Shown here: positions 17,724 through 25,240 of the stretch, in pieces | How positions within the stretch are numbered: the first letter of the stretch is position 1 | How the letters are laid out: each line of letters opens with the position of its first letter | Source of the DNA: Micromonospora sp. NBC_01796 | GTDB taxonomy: Bacteria; Actinomycetota; Actinomycetes; Mycobacteriales; Micromonosporaceae | Direction of reading: 5' to 3' | Length of the DNA: 64,000 nucleotides | NCBI RefSeq assembly: GCF_035917455.1 | Contig: NZ_CP109078.1 | Coordinates: 5,254,001 to 5,318,000, forward strand | Program-made: the position numbers and the translations under genes | The notes under the pieces: model-generated | Told to the model about the DNA's origin: nothing | The model's input: only the letters and a program-made list of their open reading frames with translations | Databases searched by the model: none

Positions 17724-19382
17724 TCAGCCGAGGCGGTCGGCCAGGAAACGTTCGATCTCCTCGAAGAGGACCACCCGGTCGGCGGTGGGGATCTGGACGT
17801 GTCCGAGCCGGTCGCTGATCGCGACGGCGCAGCGTACGAGGTCCGATCGGGTGTACGCGGCCAGCAGGGCGGCGTGTCCGCCGTACGAGGTGCCGAGGAA
17901 GGCGACCCGATCGCGGTCGACCAGACCGGACCGCACCCCGTGCGCGACCGCGTCGTAGAGGTCCTGTTGCATTCTGCCGCCGTACCCGTTGTTGCCGGCG
18001 CGCCGGAACTCGACGCCGAATCCGCGTGAACCACGGTGGTTGATGTGCAGGGACAGGTATCCGAGTGAGGCGAGGTACTGCGCCTCGGTGTGGAAGCGCC
18101 ACGAGTCCCGGTCGGCCGGGCCGTCGTGCACCACCACGACGGTGGGCAGCGGCAGCCGGTGGTAGACCGGGCGCATGGCGTACCCGGTCAGTTCGCGGCC
18201 GTCACCGGCGACGAAGATGAAGTCTTCCAGTTTCGGAAGCTGGTAGCCGGCCAGGTCGGGGCGGTCGAGGAAGAGCGGTTCGGACCGGCCGGTCGCCGGT
18301 TCGAAGACGTGGTACGCGACCGGCCCGTCATCCCGCACCCGCCCGACCAACCAGGTACGGTCGTCCGCGCTCCGGTCCACGAGGACGGCCGAACCGGCAT
18401 CGGTGGCGGTGAGCCGCTCCACCGCCTGCTGCCGGGCCGGGTTGAGCGCGTGGTAGCGCAGGCGCTGGTCGGTGACCGCGCAGATGTCCGGTAGCCCGGT
18501 CGACGGCTCGAACCAGACTCCGTCGCCCGCGATCGGGTAACCGTCGACGTCGAGCGTGGGATGGGCGAACACCGTCATCGTGGCGCCGCTGGTCGAGCCG
18601 ATCGAGATCAGTCTGCGGGTCTTCGCGTCGTAGCTGGTGAGCAGGAACAGGCGGCGTCCGTCCGCGCTGAAGCCCTGGACGGAGAGATCGTCGGCCTCCC
18701 TGGCCCCGATCCTCAGCACCTCGCGCGCCGATTCGAGGCGGTCGCCCAGCACGATCTCCACCGACCCGTCGCCGCCCGCCCGGATGCCGCCGCGAGGACG
18801 CAGCACGGGGTCCACGAACCACTGCCGGAAGCCCTGGTCACCCGCGACCGACACCGGTTCCCCACCCGAGCCGCCGACACCGGGACCGCTGCCGGGGCCG
18901 GGGTCGGCGCCGGAGTCGGAGTCGGGTGGGTCGGTCAGGGTGAGGCGGAACAGTTCGAGGCCGGAGGAACCGGGACGGCGACAGCTGTAGACGGCGGTGG
19001 TCGGGTCGTGGCGCGACAGCCAGTACTCGGTGACCGAACCGGGCGTCTCGCACCGCACCGCACCGACCCCGCCGCCGCTGCGGGCGACGGTCGGGCGGAG
19101 TCCGGCAAGGCTCCACCGTGCGCCACCCACGGGACCGTGCCGGTAGATCAGCATGGTGCCGTCGGTGGTCCAGCGCAGGTCGGCGACCGTTTCACCCGGA
19201 TGGGCGGCGAGGCGGCGCTCGTCACCGTCGGCCGTACGCAGCCACAACTCCGGTCCCTCGTCGGTGTTCCGGACGAACGCGACGGCACCCCCGTCCGGGG
19301 CGAGCCGAGGCGAGGTGTTGTACGCCGGCGCGAGCAACGCCCGCCTCAACCGCGTCCTGGTGCTCGTCCGTACGCCGGTCAT
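17724..19382 (-). CDS. S9 (prolyl oligopeptidase)-family protein lacking the catalytic-Asp segment
   Basis: The protein is about 552 aa: an N-terminal beta-propeller (about 1-330, WD40-like repeats such as SPRLAPDGGAVAFVRNTDEGP) and a C-terminal alpha/beta hydrolase domain. The nucleophile elbow GTSYGGH has Ser499. The likely His lies in RLGHVQ at residue 528, only 29 residues later. Family members have roughly 110 residues here, including the lid strand and the catalytic Asp. The text jumps from AVAIS to the typical C-terminus VVLFEEIERFLADRLG, so an in-frame deletion is likely and peptidase activity is doubtful. ATG 19382 is chosen; the frame extends to 19574. Confidence 0.8.
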   Translation of the reverse strand: MTGVRTSTRTRLRRALLAPAYNTSPRLAPDGGAVAFVRNTDEGPELWLRTADGDERRLAAHPGETVADLRWTTDGTMLIYRHGPVGGARWSLAGLRPTVARSGGGVGAVRCETPGSVTEYWLSRHDPTTAVYSCRRPGSSGLELFRLTLTDPPDSDSGADPGPGSGPGVGGSGGEPVSVAGDQGFRQWFVDPVLRPRGGIRAGGDGSVEIVLGDRLESAREVLRIGAREADDLSVQGFSADGRRLFLLTSYDAKTRRLISIGSTSGATMTVFAHPTLDVDGYPIAGDGVWFEPSTGLPDICAVTDQRLRYHALNPARQQAVERLTATDAGSAVLVDRSADDRTWLVGRVRDDGPVAYHVFEPATGRSEPLFLDRPDLAGYQLPKLEDFIFVAGDGRELTGYAMRPVYHRLPLPTVVVVHDGPADRDSWRFHTEAQYLASLGYLSLHINHRGSRGFGVEFRRAGNNGYGGRMQQDLYDAVAHGVRSGLVDRDRVAFLGTSYGGHAALLAAYTRSDLVRCAVAISDRLGHVQIPTADRVVLFEEIERFLADRLG

Positions 19383-19877
19383 CACCCGGCCCCGTCGCAT
19401 GAAGCGGCCGAACCGCACTGCCGATCCTGCACTACCCAAGCCCGATGTCGTCCCGCCGTGGACCGAATCAGTTCCACTGTGGTCCGACTCGCGGCGCGGA
19501 GGTTTCTCACCGCCGTGTCGCCCTCTCCCCGTGGCGATCGCCCCCGCGGACCGCCGTGGGGCCATCTTCACCACGCCGGTTTTGTCGCGTCAAGACCCCC
19601 GTTTATCGGCTGCAACTACGCAATGTCATCGAACCTCCGGTACGGGATGGTTCGGGCGAACGTGGCATATCCGAGCTGGCGACCCCGACCGTGCGTCTGC
19701 GCGGGGACCGACGAGCATCGACCTGCGTCACCCTCCGTGCAGGTGACCGGCATTCCGGAACCGAGCCTTTCGGGTCTGGCCGAAAGGCTCGACGGTGGGT
19801 TCGCCCCTTGTCGCCTCGCGCACCCGACGGTAATACTTGTCGAACTTTATCGGCACGCCAGCCAACGGGGGGCAATC
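19383..19877. other. Intergenic region between divergent genes
   Basis: These 495 nt lie between the S9-family gene and the ArsR-like gene. Frames through here are open on both strands, but they lack ribosome binding sites and recognisable protein features. The one clear structure is the hairpin at 19762-19791. The rest is presumed promoter sequence. Confidence 0.5.
19762..19791. repeat. Perfect 12-bp hairpin upstream of ArsR-like gene
   Basis: CGAGCCTTTCGG and its exact complement CCGAAAGGCTCG flank a 6-nt loop, about 87 nt before the GTG start at 19878. No T-run follows. It could be an operator, an mRNA leader structure or an attenuator. Confidence 0.5.
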
Positions 19878-20906
19878 GTGCTGCATATCCATTTCTCTGC
19901 CCAGGATCTGGCCAGAACACGTGTCGCGGCCACCTGGGGACCGCTCGGTGAGACGTTCCTGAGTCTCTTGACATTGCACAGACCTGCAACGCCGGGACTG
20001 TTCGGCGGCTGGCGGGAACGCGTCCGTCGTACGTCGACTGTGACCACCCATCCGGCAGTTGCTCTCTTCGGCGACCTGGACGGCGACCTGTTCGCCGCCA
20101 CCGGGCCGACCGACTCACTCGAAGAAGGACTCGACGCCCTGCTGAGGGCCGGTCCCGAGCGGGTCCGGCCGGAGTTGGTCGGTGCGGCCCGATCCGGGCC
20201 GGGCGCCGGTGGTTGGGCGACGCGCCGGCCGAGACCGCCGGTCCGCGAGCCGCTGTCCGAACGGGTCGACCGGCGCGACATGGTGCGCTTTTTGCATGAA
20301 TATCATCAGGTGGCGGTAGCGCCCTACTGGCCGCAGATCCAATCGCGTTTGCAGGCCGAGCACGCGACCTATGCCGGCGCCCTGGCGGCGTCCGGGGTGG
20401 AGGCCATGTTCGCCGCCTTACCGCCCGGTTTTCATTGGCGCTCACCGATATTAGAGGTGGGGCGTGGCACACCGGTCAGCAACCTGGTACTCGGCGGACG
20501 CGGCCTGGTGCTGGTGCCGTCCGCCTTCTGTCAAGGTACGCCCAGCGTCGTCACCAGCACCCTCGACGACCGGGCACCGGTGATCCTGTTCGTTCCCGTC
20601 ATGCGTACGGTCGCGGACGCCGCCGCCATGCTGACCGCGCCCGGTGCCGGGGCGGTGTCGAAGGCGCTGGCCGCACTGCTCGGCCGGACCAGGGCCAACG
20701 CCCTCGAAGCGGTCGCCCGCGGTGCGTGCACCACCGGTCAGCTCGCCGAACGGCTCGCCGGTTCGCTGGCCAGCGCCAGCGAGCACGCGACGGTCCTGCG
20801 CCGGGCCGGGCTCATCACCACGATCCGTCAGGGCAAGGCCGTCCTGCACGCCCTCACCCCGCTCGGAGCCGACCTGCTCAACGGCATCCCGCGCCCGCAC
20901 CGCTGA
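19878..20906 (+). CDS. ArsR-like winged-helix regulator (DUF5937-type)
   Basis: This 342-aa protein has a long N-terminal alpha/beta effector-like region (from LHIHFSAQDLARTRVAATWGPL, typical of the actinobacterial DUF5937 family). A C-terminal winged helix follows (about 260-342: LAALLGRTRANALEAVARGACTTGQLAERLAGSLASASEHATVLRRAGLI). GTG 19878 has GGGGGG just upstream; longer open sequence ahead of it has no coding character. The inducer and targets are unknown. It is divergent from the S9-family gene. Confidence 0.82.
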   Translation: MLHIHFSAQDLARTRVAATWGPLGETFLSLLTLHRPATPGLFGGWRERVRRTSTVTTHPAVALFGDLDGDLFAATGPTDSLEEGLDALLRAGPERVRPELVGAARSGPGAGGWATRRPRPPVREPLSERVDRRDMVRFLHEYHQVAVAPYWPQIQSRLQAEHATYAGALAASGVEAMFAALPPGFHWRSPILEVGRGTPVSNLVLGGRGLVLVPSAFCQGTPSVVTSTLDDRAPVILFVPVMRTVADAAAMLTAPGAGAVSKALAALLGRTRANALEAVARGACTTGQLAERLAGSLASASEHATVLRRAGLITTIRQGKAVLHALTPLGADLLNGIPRPHR

Positions 20907-20918
20907 GTTTTCGCAGGC

Positions 20919-20951
20919 GGGAGGGGCCCCTCCGAACGAGGGGCCCCTCCC
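20919..20951. terminator. Bidirectional hairpin terminator
   Basis: A perfect 14-bp stem (20919-20932 with 20938-20951) and CGAAC loop lies between the convergent ArsR-like and amidase genes. The arms are themselves GGGGCCCC-rich, like other short palindromes in this window. Confidence 0.8.
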
Positions 20952-20956
20952 GGCAC

Positions 20957-22603
20957 TCACTGGGTGAGGGCGGCGACCTCGTCGGCGGTGAGGCGGTGGG
21001 TCACGGCGGCGGTCCGCGCCGCGGCGGCACCCGCCGGCGGGTTCGGGGGCCGGCGCCAGTGCCAGTCGGTGACCGCCTGGTACGCGGCCACCAGCGACAA
21101 CAACCGGTCCTCTCCGTACGGGAGTCCGCCGAGGATCGCGCCGATCGGCACCCCGGCGGCGGTGAACCCGATCGGGAAGGCGATCTCCGGCAGGCCGAGG
21201 ATGTCGAACGGCACCGGACCGGTCTGCACCACCACGTCACAGGTCTCGAAGAGCTGGTCCAGGACCCGTTCCATCAGCAGCAGCTTGGCCCGCTGACCGG
21301 TGATGAACTCGTTGCCGCCCATCAGGGCACCCTGCAACCAGCTCGTCACCGAGACACCGAACCCGCGCAGGTCCGTACGCAGGTACGGCATGAACGGCTC
21401 GCTGCGCTCCGGCAGCCGTACGTTGTTGAAGTTGTTGCCGGTGAGCAGGTCCCACTCGTCCGGCAGGGTGACGTCGACCAGGGTCGCACCGGGGATCGCG
21501 GCCAGCTTGGCCAGGTACGCCTGCTGGGCCAGCGCGGTCGCGGAGGTGCCGCTGCCGTAACCGGGCAGGACACCGATCCTGGTCGGCCAGCGCAGCTTCA
21601 GGGTGCTGCCGTCGTAGAGGGGGGTGGCGGCGTTGAGCAGGTTCGGCACCTCGGGCAGGCCCTGCGTACGCGGGTCGGCCGGGTCCTCGCCGGCCATCGC
21701 GGTCAGCATGATCGCGGCGTCCTTGGCGTCGCGGGCCAGCGGTCCGGGATGGTCGCGGGTGTAGCTGAGCGGGATGATGCCGTTGAGGGACACCCGACCC
21801 ATGGTCGGCTTGAGCCCGGTGAGGTTCTGCGCGTTCGACGGGGCGGTGATCGAACCGCCGGTCTGGGTGCCGATCCCGGACGAGACGAGCCGACCGGCGA
21901 CCGAGGTCGCGGTCCCGGTGGACGAACCTCCCGGGTCGGTGCCCGGGTTGGTCGGCGTCCAGGCGTTGACCGTGGTGACCACACCGGACGGGGTGGTGGC
22001 GCGGGTGGTGGCCAGCGGACCCATCTGGGTCTTGCCCATCACGATCCCGCCGTTGACCTTCAGCTTGGCGACCGCGGTGGCGTCGTACGGCGGGACGAAG
22101 TCCTGGAACAGGTAGGAGTTCGCGGTCGTGGGCACCCCCTCGGTCCAGTAGTTGTCCTTGATCGCGAGCGGGATGCCGTGCAGCGCGCCGCGGTGCGGCT
22201 TGCGGGCCGCGGCCCGCGCCGCCTTGACTGCCGCGTCGGCGAGCACCAGGTTGAAGGCTTTGTACGTGCCGTCGTACGCCTCGATCCGGGCCAGGTACGC
22301 CTCGACGAGCTGCTCCGGGGTGAGCTTGCCGGCACGGATCAGCCACGCGGCCTCGGAGATGGTCAGCTCGGTCGGATCGGCCACCGCCTCCGGCCGGGGC
22401 TTGGTGTAGGCGCTCGGCTTGTCCAGGGCCGGGTTCCACTTCACCGGGTTGCCGCCGGCGGCGGTGCCGCTGTCCGGGGCGGCGAGGGCGATCGAGGGGA
22501 GGGCGATGGTGCTGCCGACGGTTGCGGCGGCGGCCAGGGCGGCGGTACGGGCGAGGAAGGCGCGGCGGTCGACCGTACGGTCCTGGGGTTGGATCGTTGT
22601 CAT
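20957..22603 (-). CDS. Tat-exported amidase-signature hydrolase
   Basis: This 548-aa enzyme belongs to the amidase signature family, which hydrolyses C-N amide bonds. A twin-arginine signal (DRRAFLARTAALAAAA) predicts export. The Ser-cisSer-Lys triad is complete: Lys149 in AIKDN, cis-Ser227 in GGSSTG, and nucleophile Ser251 in GTQTGGSI. I chose ATG 22603, which overlaps the TGA of the 99-aa gene by one nucleotide (TGATG); ATG 22615 is possible. The substrate is unknown; secreted relatives include peptide amidases and aryl acylamidases. Confidence 0.88.
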   Translation of the reverse strand: MTTIQPQDRTVDRRAFLARTAALAAAATVGSTIALPSIALAAPDSGTAAGGNPVKWNPALDKPSAYTKPRPEAVADPTELTISEAAWLIRAGKLTPEQLVEAYLARIEAYDGTYKAFNLVLADAAVKAARAAARKPHRGALHGIPLAIKDNYWTEGVPTTANSYLFQDFVPPYDATAVAKLKVNGGIVMGKTQMGPLATTRATTPSGVVTTVNAWTPTNPGTDPGGSSTGTATSVAGRLVSSGIGTQTGGSITAPSNAQNLTGLKPTMGRVSLNGIIPLSYTRDHPGPLARDAKDAAIMLTAMAGEDPADPRTQGLPEVPNLLNAATPLYDGSTLKLRWPTRIGVLPGYGSGTSATALAQQAYLAKLAAIPGATLVDVTLPDEWDLLTGNNFNNVRLPERSEPFMPYLRTDLRGFGVSVTSWLQGALMGGNEFITGQRAKLLLMERVLDQLFETCDVVVQTGPVPFDILGLPEIAFPIGFTAAGVPIGAILGGLPYGEDRLLSLVAAYQAVTDWHWRRPPNPPAGAAAARTAAVTHRLTADEVAALTQ

Positions 22604-22902
22604 CACTTCCGCCATTCGGTGCTGATCGAGGGGTAGAGCATCGGTGCGGCCTGCTGCGAGATCGCCCTGGCGACGACGGGGGTGGACCCGGCGGGCGCCG
22701 GAAGCTGGTACGCGGCCAGCGACGTCACGGTGCTCCGGACGAACGACCGCAGCGAGGCGAGTACGGAGTCCTGGCCGGGGGAGCCGGTCACCGGGTCGGC
22801 GGTGGTCCCCGGGGGGAGTTGACTCAGGTCTATGCCGAGCGAGGCGAGTCGGGCCCGGATCAGGATGTCGAGTTCGGAGTCGGTCGGCGGTGTGGGTGCC
22901 AT
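22603..22902 (-). CDS. Small protein coupled to the amidase
   Basis: This 99-aa protein is acidic and partly helical (SELDILIRARLASLGIDLS, DSVLASLRSFVRSTVTSLAAYQ) with a C-terminal APMLYPSISTEWRK. A strong GGAGGAG precedes ATG 22902, and its stop shares one base with the amidase start, so the two are made together. It has no signal peptide, unlike the amidase. By analogy with GatC and AtzG, small partners of amidase-family enzymes, it may stabilise the amidase or be its accessory subunit. I do not recognise a named family. Confidence 0.75.
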   Translation of the reverse strand: MAPTPPTDSELDILIRARLASLGIDLSQLPPGTTADPVTGSPGQDSVLASLRSFVRSTVTSLAAYQLPAPAGSTPVVARAISQQAAPMLYPSISTEWRK

Positions 22903-23128
22903 GGTGCTCCTCCGCTTGGGAAAACGTTGCCCCACTCTCGGTTCACCCTGTGTCGAGATCATGACCTCAAGATCACATACCCGTGAACCACCCCCGTTCC
23001 CACCAGCCGCAATGCCTGTCGATCTAGGGCAAATACGTGCTTGTGGATCTCCATCGCGGCGGAGGTTGGCGCGGCGGTGCCGGCCCCGTTCGCCCCGTTG
23101 CGCGGACCGGGGGTGAAAACATGGGGGA

Positions 23129-23692
23129 ATGGTGCTGCGCATTGAGGTCGTGCGGGGGGACATCACCGCCGAGGACGTGGACGCGGTGGTGACCGCCGCC
23201 AACGAGTCGTTGCTCGGTGGGGGCGGGGTGGACGGGGCGATCCACCGGGCTGCCGGGGCGCGGCTGGCGGACGCGGGTGCGGCGATCGCGCCCTGCGATC
23301 CGGGCGACGCGAAGGCGACCCCGGCCTTCGACCTCGACCCGCCGGTCCGGCACGTGATCCACACCGTCGGTCCGGTCTGGGAGGGCGGCGAACACGGCGA
23401 GGCGGAGGTGCTCGCCTCCTGCTACCGGCGCAGCCTGGAGGTCGCCGACGCACTCGGCGTACGCCGGATCGCCTTCCCGGCCATCGCGACCGGCGTCTAC
23501 GGGTTCCCGCCCGAGCAGGCGGCCCGGATCGCGGTCGACACGATCCGGTCCACCCCGTCACGGGTCGAACTGATCCGCCTGGTCGCCTTCGACGACCCAA
23601 CCCACACCCTGCTCCAGAAAGCGCTCGACAACCCCCACGAGCCACCCCGACCACCAGCAAATCGCCCGGCCCTCCGGGGTGACCATCGTTGA
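23129..23692 (+). CDS. Macrodomain ADP-ribose hydrolase-like protein
   Basis: This 187-aa cytoplasmic protein is almost entirely one macrodomain of the O-acetyl-ADP-ribose deacetylase / MacroD type. The ADP-ribose loops are present: VVTAANESLLGGGGVDGAIHRAAG (about 22-45) and FPAIATGVYGFPPEQAA (about 115-132). The Asn and Asp/Gly catalytic pattern is intact. The Pro-rich C-terminal tail is variable. The stop codon lies inside the left arm of an inverted repeat. Likely roles are removing ADP-ribose from proteins or hydrolysing sirtuin by-products. Confidence 0.93.
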   Translation: MVLRIEVVRGDITAEDVDAVVTAANESLLGGGGVDGAIHRAAGARLADAGAAIAPCDPGDAKATPAFDLDPPVRHVIHTVGPVWEGGEHGEAEVLASCYRRSLEVADALGVRRIAFPAIATGVYGFPPEQAARIAVDTIRSTPSRVELIRLVAFDDPTHTLLQKALDNPHEPPRPPANRPALRGDHR

Positions 23693-23748
23693 TCATGAAG
23701 TTAGCGACCTCTGGGAGCCCTCGGAGGCGCGCTAACTTCATGATCAAC
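23688..23748. repeat. Long perfect inverted repeat overlapping a stop codon
   Basis: GTTGATCATGAAGTTAGCG (23688-23706) and its exact complement (23730-23748) flank 23 nt. The left arm contains the macrodomain TGA stop. Length and sequence suggest a dispersed palindromic element that also serves as a terminator. Confidence 0.75.
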
Positions 23749-23788
23749 AGCCGTGGTCACGGGGGAGGGGGGTGGGGTGGGGGGTGTT

Positions 23789-23812
23789 AGTTTGGGAGCC
23801 AAACTATTGACA
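23789..23812 (+). promoter_or_regulatory. Operator (TTTGG-N3-CCAAA) and -35 box upstream of LPMO gene
   Basis: AGTTTGGGAGCCAAACT (23789-23805) is a perfect palindrome with 7-bp arms around GAG. It is followed at once by TTGACA (23807-23812), a consensus -35 hexamer. The same core occurs before the GH42 gene. The remaining ~200 nt to the LPMO start hold no other clear structure. Confidence 0.6.
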
Positions 23813-24011
23813 GGTGCATAGAGACGTGTGAATCTACTGAGGTAGGGCCGGTGCGGGAGCCATGTAGCCGGTGCGGGGGTGACGGGCAGCCTCCCGCGTA
23901 CTCGTTCCACGCCTTCCGCCTTCGCGCGTGCTCGCGTACGGCCCGCCCCATGGTTCCGTTCTCCCACCCGCGGCTCGTGCGGGGCACCCTACTTCTCCAC
24001 CGGGAGCCCCG

Positions 24012-25142
24012 ATGCCCCTGTCCACCCGACCACTGACCACCCGAGTGCTGGCCGTCGCCGCGCTCGTCATGCTGCTGCTCACCACCGTGTGGGTGCAGAA
24101 CGCCTCTGCGCACGGCTCCACGATCAGCCCACCGTCTCGCAACTACGGCTGCTGGCTGCGCTGGGGCGGCAACTTCCAGGCGCCCGAGATGGCCACCGAG
24201 GATCCGATGTGCTGGCAGGCCTGGCAGAACGACCCGAACGGCATGTGGAACTGGAACGGTCTCTACCGCGAGGGCGTGGCCGGCAACCACCAGGCCGCCG
24301 TCCCGGACGGGCAGTTGTGCAGCGGTGGCCGTACCGGCGGACCCCGCTACGCGGCGATGGACACCCCCGGCGCGTGGCGGGCCGCGTCGGTGAACAACAA
24401 CTTCACCCTGACCGTGCACGACCAGGCCCTGCACGGCGCCGACTACTACCGGGTGTACGTCTCCCGGCAGGGCTACAACCCGCTCACCCAACCGCTGCGC
24501 TGGGCCGACCTCGAACAGGTCGCCTCGACCGGGGTGATCCCGCCCGGCCAGGGGACCCGGACCAACGACCCGGTCCTCAACGGCGTCTCCAACTCGATCA
24601 ACGTGTCCGCGCCGGGGCGTACCGGCCGGCACGTGGTGTTCACCATCTGGCAGGCCAGCCACATGGACCAGTCGTACTACTGGTGCAGTGACGTGAACTT
24701 CCCCGGCGGTGCCGGTCCGACACCGACCCCGACGGTCACCCCCACCCGTACGCCGACACCCACCCCGACCCCGACCCGGACCGCGACCCCGACGCCCACC
24801 CCGACCCGCACCACGCCGCCGGCCACCACCCCGGGTACGCCGCGCGGCTGCACCGCCACCTACACGGTCACCGGCCAGTGGTCGGGCGGCTTCCAGGGTG
24901 ACGTACGGGTGACCGCCGGCAGCGCCGCGATCAGCGGCTGGACGGTGACCTGGACCTGGCCCAACGGGCAGACGGTCGCGTCGAGCTGGGGCGCCACCGT
25001 CACCTCCTCCGGCACCGGTGTCACCGCCACCAACGTCGCCTACAACGGCAGTCTCGGCGCCGGTGCGAGCACCACCTTCGGTTTCCTCGGCTCGTGGACC
25101 GGCAGCAACGGTTCACCCACCCCGACCTGCGTCGCCACCTGA
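24012..25142 (+). CDS. Lytic polysaccharide monooxygenase (AA10) with CBM2
   Basis: This secreted copper enzyme of 376 aa cleaves crystalline cellulose or chitin oxidatively. The signal peptide ends after ASA, so His34 (HGST) becomes the N-terminal copper ligand. The second histidine of the brace lies in QASHMDQSYYWC. The AA10 domain spans about 34-228, a Pro/Thr repeat linker 232-275, and a CBM2 (GCTATYTVTGQWSGGFQGD) about 276-376. With CBM2 and this AA10 type, cellulose is the likelier target. GGGAG precedes ATG 24012. A nearby operator palindrome suggests sugar-responsive control. Confidence 0.94.
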   Translation: MPLSTRPLTTRVLAVAALVMLLLTTVWVQNASAHGSTISPPSRNYGCWLRWGGNFQAPEMATEDPMCWQAWQNDPNGMWNWNGLYREGVAGNHQAAVPDGQLCSGGRTGGPRYAAMDTPGAWRAASVNNNFTLTVHDQALHGADYYRVYVSRQGYNPLTQPLRWADLEQVASTGVIPPGQGTRTNDPVLNGVSNSINVSAPGRTGRHVVFTIWQASHMDQSYYWCSDVNFPGGAGPTPTPTVTPTRTPTPTPTPTRTATPTPTPTRTTPPATTPGTPRGCTATYTVTGQWSGGFQGDVRVTAGSAAISGWTVTWTWPNGQTVASSWGATVTSSGTGVTATNVAYNGSLGAGASTTFGFLGSWTGSNGSPTPTCVAT

Positions 25143-25164
25143 CGTACGCGGGAACCGCAACGGG

Positions 25165-25205
25165 CCGCGCCCGGCCCGGTCGACGAACGACCGGACCGGG
25201 CGCGG
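25165..25205. terminator. Bidirectional hairpin terminator
   Basis: 18-nt arms (25165-25182 and 25188-25205) pair with one mismatch around ACGAA. It lies between the convergent LPMO and beta-helix genes. Confidence 0.8.
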
Positions 25206-25240
25206 TGGAAACCCCGTAGGCGTGCCGAGCCAGGGACTCG

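Noticed and set aside
20435-22636. 733-codon open frame antisense to the amidase
   Set aside because: It lies opposite intact amidase motifs and has shadow-type composition rich in Gly, Arg and Val; no domain is recognisable.
24715-24835. Repetitive CCGACCCC tract as a minisatellite or CRISPR
   Set aside because: It is in frame and encodes the Pro/Thr linker between AA10 and CBM2; there are no spacers.
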